Origin: JACKDX01 sp964640175
GTDB lineage: Bacteria > Myxococcota_A > Polyangia > Polyangiales > GCA-016699535
Reading direction: 5' to 3'
Length of the DNA: 64,000 nucleotides
Assembly (NCBI GenBank): GCA_964640175.1
Contig: CAZXFW010000002.1
Coordinates: 124,001 to 188,000, forward strand
The translations under genes and the position numbers were made by a program. This document shows, piece after piece, positions 45,910 through 53,222 of the stretch; within the stretch, counting starts at the first letter, position 1; every line of letters begins with the position of its first letter. The notes beneath the pieces were generated by a model, which saw only the letters and a list, made by a program, of their open reading frames with translations, was not told where the DNA came from and did no database searches.

Positions 45910-45940
45910 ATTGTAGCCATTTTGTGTGATTTTTTTGCAA
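45910..45940 (-). promoter_or_regulatory. Possible promoter of the cytidylyltransferase gene
   Basis: On the minus strand TACAAT (45915-45910) is a good -10 box; TTGCAA (45940-45935) is 19 bp further up, slightly far for -35. A TGTGGATAA sequence, identical to a DnaA box, overlaps the expected start (45902-45910) and may be chance. Confidence 0.4.
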
Positions 45941-46025
45941 CGCTTGGGCAAAATCGGCACAGGTCACCGCATGCAATCGGCGGGACCTTACCTGAATTTC
46001 GCATAATTACCATAGGATTCGGTTC

Positions 46026-46114
46026 CCTCTAGCAAAAGGCATACCAATTGCAACTGAGCATGCCTTTTGCTAGAGGCCTTTGCTGACGCAAGCCTCCTAA
46101 CGCGAAAGGCCTCT
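46026..46114 (+). promoter_or_regulatory. Leader of the inositol-phosphate synthase gene: two competing hairpins
   Basis: Hairpin 1: CCTCTAGCAAAAGGCAT (46026-46042) pairs perfectly over 17 bp with 46060-46076, enclosing 17 nt. Hairpin 2: AGAGGCCTTT (46072-46081) pairs perfectly over 10 bp with AAAGGCCTCT (46105-46114). The two share 46072-46076, so both cannot form fully. The AAAGG in the last arm (46105-46109) is the only ribosome-site candidate for the ATG at 46116, so hairpin 2 would hide it and hairpin 1 would free it. No T-run follows hairpin 1, so it is not a simple terminator. Confidence 0.65.
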
Positions 46115-46115
46115 C

Positions 46116-47429
46116 ATGAAACAACCCCAATCCATCCAACCTGCTTCCGGCAAACTCGGCGTGCTTTTACCTGGCATGGGTGCAGTCGCCACCACCTTCA
46201 TCGCAGGTTGCCTGCTAGCCCGCAAAGGCCTGGCCCAACCCATTGGCTCACTGACGCAAATGGGAAGCATCCGCTTAGGCAAGCGCAACGAAAACCGCTG
46301 CCCACGCATTCATGAGTTTGTGCCGCTCGCATCGCTTAATGATCTTGTCTTTGGAGGCTGGGATCTTTTCGGAGATAACGCCTACCAAGCTGCCGTTCAG
46401 GCCAAGGTGTTGGACAGCAGTCATCTTGGCGCCATCCAAGACGAGCTCGAAGGCATCAAGCCCATGAAAGCCGTGTTCTTTCCGGAGTACGTGAAACGTC
46501 TACGCGGCGAAAATATCAAAACAGAAACCAGCAAACGCGATCTCGCAGAAGCTGCTCGCCAAGACATTCGTGATTTTAAAAAGCGTCACCAACTCGAGCG
46601 CTGCGTGGCCGTGTGGTGCGGCTCTACCGAAGTGCATCACGAGCCTTCGAAGACGCACCAATCGTTGGCCGCATTTGAAAAGGGACTGGCAGAGAACGAT
46701 CCTTCCATCAGCCCGTCGATGATCTACGCCTACGCCTGCCTGCAGGAAAATGTTTCTTATGCCAATGGAGCGCCCAATTTAACAGTAGAAATCCCAGCGC
46801 TTTTAGAACTAGCCAAAGAACGGCGCGTGCCTGTTTCTGGCAAAGATTTCAAAACCGGACAGACCTTGATGAAGACCATCATTGCCCCTGGGTTACGTGC
46901 CCGCATGTTGGGTATCCACGGATGGTTTTCGACCAACATTCTTGGTAACCGTGATGGCGAGGTGTTGGATGATCCAGACAGTTTCCGGTCCAAAGAAGTC
47001 TCCAAACTGGGTGTCCTTGAAACCATTCTTCAACCCGAGCTTCATCCAGCGTTGTACGGCGAGCTGCACCACAAGGTGCGCATTGAATACTACAAACCCC
47101 GCGGTGATGAAAAAGAAGGTTGGGACAATCTAGACATCTTTGGATGGCTTGGTTACCCGATGCAAATCAAGCTTAATTTCCTTTGCCGCGACTCCATCTT
47201 GGCAGCTCCCATCGTGCTCGACCTTGCGCTCTTTAGCGACTTGGCGCAGCGCGCCGGCATGCACGGTATCCAAGAATGGCTCTCGTTCTATTACAAAAGC
47301 CCCATGGCCGCCGCCAACGTCTATCCTGAAAACGATCTCTTTGTTCAGTCCATGAAACTGAAAAACACCCTTCGATGGCTTAAAGGCGAATCGCTCATCA
47401 CCCATTTAGGAAACGAATACTACGACTAA
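46116..47429 (+). CDS. ino1: myo-Inositol-phosphate synthase
   Basis: A protein of 437 residues that converts glucose-6-phosphate to inositol phosphate using bound NAD. Signatures include GVLLPGMGAVATT (NAD Rossmann loop, residues 15-27), the SGKDFKTGQTLMKT active-site stretch, NILGNRDG and NFLCRDSILAAPIVLDLA near the end, with catalytic Lys residues conserved. The family is usual in eukaryotes, Actinobacteria and some Bacteroidetes and myxobacteria. The ATG at 46116 is preceded by a structured leader. It faces the cytidylyltransferase gene divergently and is convergent with the AAA ATPase gene, with 2 bp between stops. Confidence 0.95.
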   Translation: MKQPQSIQPASGKLGVLLPGMGAVATTFIAGCLLARKGLAQPIGSLTQMGSIRLGKRNENRCPRIHEFVPLASLNDLVFGGWDLFGDNAYQAAVQAKVLDSSHLGAIQDELEGIKPMKAVFFPEYVKRLRGENIKTETSKRDLAEAARQDIRDFKKRHQLERCVAVWCGSTEVHHEPSKTHQSLAAFEKGLAENDPSISPSMIYAYACLQENVSYANGAPNLTVEIPALLELAKERRVPVSGKDFKTGQTLMKTIIAPGLRARMLGIHGWFSTNILGNRDGEVLDDPDSFRSKEVSKLGVLETILQPELHPALYGELHHKVRIEYYKPRGDEKEGWDNLDIFGWLGYPMQIKLNFLCRDSILAAPIVLDLALFSDLAQRAGMHGIQEWLSFYYKSPMAAANVYPENDLFVQSMKLKNTLRWLKGESLITHLGNEYYD

Positions 47430-47431
47430 AA

Positions 47432-48679
47432 TCACGTCGATGGATTGGGAGGACCGCTTAGCAGAAATTCCTTCCAGCCCATGGCTTGAGCTCCATAACG
47501 TCTCGCCAAGGACACGTCACTTGGATCGCACACCACAAGAGGTCGATAGCCTGGAAATCGGGTCGTGAACTCAAAGAGGCCACGAAGATCTGTCGCTGTA
47601 TAAGAACCCGTCTTTACTTCAATCGCCCAAGAACCCCAACTTCCATCAATCACGCCATCCACCTCGAAGGATTCCTCCCGCCAATAAGCAACCCGCTGGC
47701 CGGAGTTCCAAGCAAACGCCAGACAAGCATTTTCTACCCAGGTACCGAAACGTTCAGGATCGTCTTGCGGATCTGGTATCCCCCGTGGATCAACCACGGC
47801 ACACAATGCATTGTTGAGGGTGACCAACTTCGGAGGAGCTGCGCGGCGTCGTAATGGTTTGGACGCATGTTTTTCTAGGGCTGCGATGAGATAAGCCTCT
47901 TGCAACACATGAAGGTAGTGAGCAATCGTCTCCAAAGCGCCCCGATCTTGCAGTTCGCCCTGAAGCTTTTGCAAAGATACGATTTGCGCGGGCAATGCCA
48001 CTGCCATCGCAAAAACTTGGCGCAAGAGCGCGGGGCGACGCACAGCGGTGGTCCCAAGAATATCCGTGCCGATCGCCGGCTCCACGATGGCATCGCGGAC
48101 GTAAGCACTCCAACGAGAGAGGTCTTCTCGAAGCTCGAAGGCCCCCGGGTAGCCTCCTTTGCTAACGATCACGTCGGCAGCTAACTCAGGATCCAAGTGA
48201 AAGACTTGACTGAGCGCTGCGGCTGACCAGTGCGTAAGTATTAAACGTTCGAACCGGCCCGCAAGACTTTCCTTTGAGCCACTGGTTAGCCCAAGCGCAG
48301 ACGAACCTGTCACGACAACGTGTATCTTCAGACGCAAGCGCCGCAGCCGATCCCACTCTGCCTTGAGTCGCTCAGCCCATCCTTCACTATGCTGAATCTC
48401 GTCGATAAGAAGAATGGCGCTCCCACTCCTTTGAGCGATCTCTGCTCCTCGGCTCCAAAGACGGTCCCAATATCCGGATAGTGCTGCTTCGGGGCTATCC
48501 ACTGCTGCGTAATGAGCGCAGTCGGCGAAGTCTCGCAACATTTCCAGCAAAAGTGTGGTCTTGCCCACCTGCCGTGGGCCTGTGATCAGTTGAATTCGTC
48601 CCGGAGCAGGCTCCGCCAATCGACGAGACAGCAACTCCCTGCACTGCGCATAATCGACTCTAAACACATCTACCATCAT
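47432..48679 (-). CDS. AAA ATPase with DUF4143 domain
   Basis: A protein of 415 residues. The N-terminal AAA domain has Walker A TGPRQVGKTTLL (about residues 33-44) and Walker B LLIDEIQHS (about 92); VTGSSAL is sensor 1. The C-terminal DUF4143 region (about 200-400) carries an EVDGVI...AIEVKTG motif (about 340-357) like the PD-(D/E)xK nuclease fold. Such proteins are common and mobile between genomes but of unknown function. It begins with two ATGs and no ribosome site; a 16-bp perfect palindrome ends 7 bp upstream, so expression may be self-regulated. Confidence 0.85.
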   Translation of the reverse strand: MMVDVFRVDYAQCRELLSRRLAEPAPGRIQLITGPRQVGKTTLLLEMLRDFADCAHYAAVDSPEAALSGYWDRLWSRGAEIAQRSGSAILLIDEIQHSEGWAERLKAEWDRLRRLRLKIHVVVTGSSALGLTSGSKESLAGRFERLILTHWSAAALSQVFHLDPELAADVIVSKGGYPGAFELREDLSRWSAYVRDAIVEPAIGTDILGTTAVRRPALLRQVFAMAVALPAQIVSLQKLQGELQDRGALETIAHYLHVLQEAYLIAALEKHASKPLRRRAAPPKLVTLNNALCAVVDPRGIPDPQDDPERFGTWVENACLAFAWNSGQRVAYWREESFEVDGVIDGSWGSWAIEVKTGSYTATDLRGLFEFTTRFPGYRPLVVCDPSDVSLARRYGAQAMGWKEFLLSGPPNPST

Positions 48680-48685
48680 CTATAC

Positions 48686-48701
48686 TCGAATAATTATTCG
48701 A
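48686..48701. promoter_or_regulatory. Perfect 16-bp palindrome at the AAA ATPase promoter
   Basis: TCGAATAATTATTCGA is its own reverse complement. It lies 7 bp before the ATG at 48679 in an AT-rich stretch that would contain the -10 box, which suits a repressor site or a dimer-binding operator. No regulator gene is beside it. Confidence 0.55.
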
Positions 48702-48775
48702 ATACGCACGAATGTCAAAATCACTGCTGCAACATGCTTCAATTACTAGAGAATTACCAGGCGCGCCGACCTGCC

Positions 48776-50878
48776 CTAGCCGGAATGTGGGTAGCCATGA
48801 GTGATCTGAGCCGCAAACAGGCTAGGATCTGTCGTGGGCAGCTTACAGGCGCCGAGGGTGCACACATACGCCGTGGGCTTGCCTTCGATGGCTTGTTTAC
48901 CCTCTAACCAAGGAACGAGGTCTTTGAGCTTTGTTAACTCTGACTCGGTGATTACCAACATCATCGTCTGGGGCGCAAAACACCGTTGCCAAACGCGCAT
49001 GAACGCATCCGCTTCTTGATGCGTGCGTGAAGTCACAATGACCACCTCTTTGGAGCCGCGTTGATACGCATCAAGCACAAGCAGCATTTCAGACATGGCC
49101 ATCGGGGCCGTTTGCAAGCGTGGACCAAATGCTTGCAGCGTGGCAAAAAGCCGCTTGCGATAGCGATCGTTTAACGTGAGTGCATGAAGCCGAAGGAGAT
49201 TCATGGCATGCATGGAGTTTCCGGAAGGCTCGGCTCCATCATAGGCCGGCTTTTCACGTGCGATAAGCACTTCATGATCGTGGCTTGTCATGAAAAACCC
49301 GCCGTCTTTGGTGTCTTCGTAATGACGTTCCAAAACCTGATCCAGCGACATGGCGTGCTCTAGCCAACGAGGGTCACTCGTAAGCTCGAAGAGCTCAAGC
49401 AGTCCTGCGATCAAAAACGCATAATCATCGAGATATGCACTGTGACGAGCCTGTGTGTGGCAATAGCTGCGAAGCAACCGCCCTTCTTGAGCCATGTGGC
49501 TCAATACAAACTCCGCGGCAGCAATCGCCGAAGCTTGGTAGGTGGCATCGCCCAGTATCCGTGCTGCCCTTGCAAACGCCTGAATCATCAATCCGTTCCA
49601 AGCCAAAAGTATTTTATCATCTAGGGACGGCGTTGGACGCTGGTTGCGGGCTTGCCGCAGCAAGGCTTTGGCATCTTCAAGCTCGTTCTGTACCTGTTCC
49701 GCGGATTGCCCCAGTGCATGTGCCAGTTGTTCCATCGATTGCGTCACATGGAGCACCGTGCGGCCTTCAAAGTTTCCGTCGGAAGTTACTCCATAGTAGT
49801 GCGCGACGAGATCCCCTTGCGCATGGCCCAATACGTCATGAAGTTCTTTTGGCGTCCATGTGAAATACCATCCTTCGTCATGCGTACCGTCGGGCGTTAG
49901 ACTGTCGGCATCGGTAGCAGAGTAAAACCCGCCCTCGGGCGCAGTCATCTCGCGTTGGATGTATGCCAGTGTTTCGTTCACCACCGTGGCAAAGCCGGCA
50001 TCCCCTGTGGCTTGAAAGGCATCCAAATAACTCAACACCAACAACGCATTGTCGTAGAGCATCTTTTCGAAATGCGGCACAAGCCAACGTTCATCTGTGG
50101 AATACCGGTGAAAGCCTCCAGCCACATGATCATACATGCCTCCTTGCGCCATCTGCCGCAACGTGTGTAACGCCATGTCGAGCGCCGAGGTGTCGCCCAA
50201 CGAACGATGTTGCTGCAGCAAAAAACGCACCGGCAAACCACTCGGAAACTTGGGAGCAGGCTTAACCCCACCAAAGCGCTCATCATACCGTGCTTTGTAG
50301 TACGCCATCGCTTCATCGAGCACAGCCCTGTCAGGCACCGCACCACAGAGTGGCCTCATATGCTGCTGAATCACACGCGCCACCTCTTGGCCTGTGTTGT
50401 GAAACTGCACGGGATTTTCGTGATAACGAATCGCAATCTCCTTTAGGAGTGTCAGAAACCCATAACGTGCACCCCGATCACCATCGCGCGCCGGGAAATA
50501 CGTGCCTGCAAAAAACGGAGTGCCCTCAGGTGTAAGCCACACCGTCATTGGCCATCCACCATGCCCACTCATGGCTTGCACCGCACTCATGTAAATCGCA
50601 TCCACATCAGGGCGCTCTTCTCGATCCACTTTAATGGCGACATAGTGTGCGTTAAGCACCTCTGCGATCTCTTTATCCTCAAACGACTCATGCGCCATCA
50701 CATGGCACCAGTGGCATGTCGAATACCCCACAGACAAAAGAATGGGTCGCTTAAGCTGCTTCGCCCGCTCAAACGCTGGAGGTCCCCATGGGTACCAATG
50801 GACGGGATTAGACGCATGTTGGCGTAAATAAGGACTACTTTCATTCGTTAAATGGTTGGTACTTACATCCTGCTTCAT
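48776..50878 (-). CDS. DUF255 thioredoxin-fold/glycosidase-like protein (YyaL family)
   Basis: A protein of 700 residues from ATG 50878, where the conserved N-terminus NHLTNESSPYLRQHASNPV begins; the frame is open to 50962 without support. A thioredoxin-like domain has YSTCHWCHVMAHESF (CxxC at residues about 54-57) and GWPMTVWLTPEGTPFFAGTYFP. An (alpha/alpha)6-barrel-like region follows (GGMYDHVAGGFHRYSTDERWLVPHFEKMLYDN split over about 230-260). Human SPATA20 is the relative. The activity is unknown; N-acylglucosamine-epimerase-like fold suggests a sugar substrate. Confidence 0.88.
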   Translation of the reverse strand: MKQDVSTNHLTNESSPYLRQHASNPVHWYPWGPPAFERAKQLKRPILLSVGYSTCHWCHVMAHESFEDKEIAEVLNAHYVAIKVDREERPDVDAIYMSAVQAMSGHGGWPMTVWLTPEGTPFFAGTYFPARDGDRGARYGFLTLLKEIAIRYHENPVQFHNTGQEVARVIQQHMRPLCGAVPDRAVLDEAMAYYKARYDERFGGVKPAPKFPSGLPVRFLLQQHRSLGDTSALDMALHTLRQMAQGGMYDHVAGGFHRYSTDERWLVPHFEKMLYDNALLVLSYLDAFQATGDAGFATVVNETLAYIQREMTAPEGGFYSATDADSLTPDGTHDEGWYFTWTPKELHDVLGHAQGDLVAHYYGVTSDGNFEGRTVLHVTQSMEQLAHALGQSAEQVQNELEDAKALLRQARNQRPTPSLDDKILLAWNGLMIQAFARAARILGDATYQASAIAAAEFVLSHMAQEGRLLRSYCHTQARHSAYLDDYAFLIAGLLELFELTSDPRWLEHAMSLDQVLERHYEDTKDGGFFMTSHDHEVLIAREKPAYDGAEPSGNSMHAMNLLRLHALTLNDRYRKRLFATLQAFGPRLQTAPMAMSEMLLVLDAYQRGSKEVVIVTSRTHQEADAFMRVWQRCFAPQTMMLVITESELTKLKDLVPWLEGKQAIEGKPTAYVCTLGACKLPTTDPSLFAAQITHGYPHSG

Positions 50879-50989
50879 GTCAGCTAACCTACTGAGCCCC
50901 ATGCGTTGTTGCAATGGATCCCCCGCGCACCCTGGTCCTCCATGCCGAAAATCGTTAAGCACTCTGTTACACTGTGATTAGGCCGCTCG

Positions 50990-52246
50990 ATGCTTAACCA
51001 TCCTAACCTCCGAACCTTCCTTGCACTTGCTGTGTCTTTAATGGCACACGCCGCAATCGTAGCTTGGTTAGTATGGACCGTGACGATGCCCAAACTCGGC
51101 ATTGAGTTTGAGCTCCCGTCCGAAGTGGAGTTCGGAGTTGTCGAAGGAACCGAAGTTAGCCTTCCTTCGGCATCCGCCTCGCCCACCACGCCTCAAGAAG
51201 AAAGTGCTTCAAACGCCACCGGGCAAGGAGACGTTCCTGCAACAGATAAGCCTTCTGCTGATCACAAAAAGGATAAGCAGCCCAAGCATCCTAAAACGGC
51301 ACCATCCCTTGAGCAGCCCACGAACGCTAACGCCGCCGGTAAGGACAACAAAGCATCCCTACCCGAAGGAGCCCAACTTGCCTTGCGCGTGAACATGCAG
51401 CGGGTGCGTAGCTCGCCTTTGGGGCCCGACGTTGCTTTGTTCTTGGATAGCATTCCGGATTGGCAACTGCTTTTGGAAGGATCAGGAGTCAAGCCGGTTG
51501 AAGATTTGGACCGGCTTTTAATTGCGTCACCCAACCTTCAGCGCTCCAAGCTCGTCATTGCGGGCGAACACCGCGAAACCATGGACCACATCCGCCAAGC
51601 CACTGAACGCATCGCACAGTCACAAGGCGCTTCATCCAACTGGCACAAGGAGCTTGGCGTTGAAGTCAGCACATGGGCCAACCAAGATGAAACGCCTCGC
51701 GTTATTGCACTGTTTGACCCGAGGCAATTCACGATTACTCGAATTGCAGACCTTCCCAAAGTTTTGGCGGCGGCCCAACTGCGAGCGCAACAGCGTGATG
51801 CGCATACAGACACGCAGAAGCAGTGGGACATGGAAGGCCTGTTGGCCATGGACACTTCTGCGGTGGTCTCGCTTGAAGTCGAAAACGCACGCCTGTTTGC
51901 AAAAGGATTTTCAGAACATGTGCCCTTACGGATAACGTTAAACATCGTAGAAACCAAAGAAGGAATGGTAACCATCGTAATCCATGGACATTACGAGTCC
52001 AACCAGACAGCCGAGAGCGCCAAAGCGTTCTGGGAAGCCACGAAAAACCGTTATGCGGCCCATTTAAAAAGCATGGGTATGTTCAGCCTGGGCATGGCCA
52101 CGCCACTTGCCAATGGAACGATCGTGGCACGCCGCAAACAAGTTAACGTAGAGTTTCAACTGACCCATTCTCAAGTGAGGGTGCTCTTGGGACTGGCGCA
52201 AGACCAACTCAAACACTGGCAACAAAAAAACCCACCTTCTTCATAG
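50990..52246 (+). CDS. Anchored periplasmic protein with TonB-like N-terminus
   Basis: A protein of 418 residues: an N-terminal membrane segment (about residues 9-31, SLMAHAAIVAWLVWTV, as in TonB/TolA-like proteins), a Pro/Lys/Glu-rich linker (about 50-125), and a globular periplasmic domain (about 130-415) with SSPLGPDVALFLDSIPDWQ, DLDRLLIASPNLQRSKLVIAG and a repeated fold in the second half. I recognise it as a protein family common in Myxococcota without known function. It is not a TonB C-terminal domain. It is divergent from the DUF255 gene, with about 110 bp between starts. Confidence 0.75.
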   Translation: MLNHPNLRTFLALAVSLMAHAAIVAWLVWTVTMPKLGIEFELPSEVEFGVVEGTEVSLPSASASPTTPQEESASNATGQGDVPATDKPSADHKKDKQPKHPKTAPSLEQPTNANAAGKDNKASLPEGAQLALRVNMQRVRSSPLGPDVALFLDSIPDWQLLLEGSGVKPVEDLDRLLIASPNLQRSKLVIAGEHRETMDHIRQATERIAQSQGASSNWHKELGVEVSTWANQDETPRVIALFDPRQFTITRIADLPKVLAAAQLRAQQRDAHTDTQKQWDMEGLLAMDTSAVVSLEVENARLFAKGFSEHVPLRITLNIVETKEGMVTIVIHGHYESNQTAESAKAFWEATKNRYAAHLKSMGMFSLGMATPLANGTIVARRKQVNVEFQLTHSQVRVLLGLAQDQLKHWQQKNPPSS

Positions 52247-52423
52247 GCCATGTGTCAACAACATTGAGGCGCGCATTTTTACGGTGGCGACAGTGCCACG
52301 ACTGCTCGCATGTCCCGTATCGGCGGCGAATCGCATTTGGGTAATAATTGAGTTCCTTTTCATGCAACCTTTAGGACGACTGCGGCTGTTCGGTGTTTTT
52401 TCCAAGCATGGTATACACAAGCT

Positions 52424-52855
52424 ATGAACGAATTACGCGGAACATGTCACTGCAAAATGATTCGGGTGCTTTTTAGAACCTCTAAATCGGTCAAGGAACT
52501 TGCGATACGCGAATGCGAATGCACCTTTTGCACGCGGCAAGGCGCTCAATACACCTCCGATCCCAATGGTCAACTTGAAATCTATCTAACGAATGAAGCT
52601 GCCCTCAACCCATATCGTTTTGGGTTAGGTACCGCGGACTTTCTGAGCTGTATACACTGCGGGGTCTTCGTGGCAGCCACGTGGCAAGACTCGGAACAAC
52701 GTTATTCGGTTTTGAATGTTCGATCCCTTGATGATTTTGAACAGCTCAACGAACCATCTGGTTCCAAGGACTTCGATGCAGAAACCAAAGAAGAACGCCA
52801 CGCACGTCGAAGCCGCAATTGGACCCCAACCCGCATCGTTTATGAACCAACCTAG
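52424..52855 (+). CDS. GFA/CENP-V family zinc protein
   Basis: A protein of 143 residues with the zinc-site pattern of the glutathione-dependent formaldehyde-activating (GFA) family: GTCHCKMI (CxC), CECTFCTRQGA (CxxC) and FLSCIHCGVF (CxxC). Some members add glutathione to formaldehyde, but most have unproved roles. The domain is complete; the last 30 residues are a charged tail. It begins with an ATG 177 bp after the preceding gene. A cytoplasmic location is likely. Confidence 0.8.
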   Translation: MNELRGTCHCKMIRVLFRTSKSVKELAIRECECTFCTRQGAQYTSDPNGQLEIYLTNEAALNPYRFGLGTADFLSCIHCGVFVAATWQDSEQRYSVLNVRSLDDFEQLNEPSGSKDFDAETKEERHARRSRNWTPTRIVYEPT

Positions 52856-53042
52856 AACCAAGCACTAGGTTTTCTCTCCGAGTAGGCCCAATTCAAAGGA
52901 TGCAACGATGAGACGTGAGACGTAACCTGCTCTAAAAAGCGGACAAAACATAGTGAAAATTTTCTCATTGAGGAATAATGAGCAAGCCGCATGCCATAAA
53001 AGCCGCTATACTGCTGAAGCGTTGGAGTAAGGAGTTCTACAC

Positions 53043-53216
53043 ATGCGATGCAAACGTTGCGAACAGGATGCCGATGAGCTTTATGCAGTGACTGCTGGAG
53101 GCAAGCGTCAAAAGGTATGCGAAGAATGCATTGAGCGTCTGCAAGAAGAAGGGGAAATTACAGGTGCAGCCTTGGATGCCATCCGCGAGATGATGGGTTA
53201 CCGTGGCTCATGGTGA
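53043..53216 (+). CDS. 57-residue zinc-ribbon protein
   Basis: A short reading frame with an AAGGAG site 8 bp before its ATG. The product begins MRCKRCEQDADELYAVTAGG and holds two CxxC motifs (CKRC, residues 3-6, and CEEC, residues 26-29), followed by a helix rich in Glu and Arg. This is the layout of a small zinc ribbon. A TATACT box lies about 30 bp upstream of the ATG. It stops 6 bp before the end of the convergent 880-residue lipoprotein gene. The function is unknown; nucleic-acid or protein binding is plausible. Confidence 0.75.
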   Translation: MRCKRCEQDADELYAVTAGGKRQKVCEECIERLQEEGEITGAALDAIREMMGYRGSW

Positions 53217-53222
53217 CGGATG

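Noticed and set aside
45902..45910. Exact DnaA-box sequence upstream of the cytidylyltransferase gene
   Set aside because: A single isolated nine-base match; not enough to claim a DnaA site.
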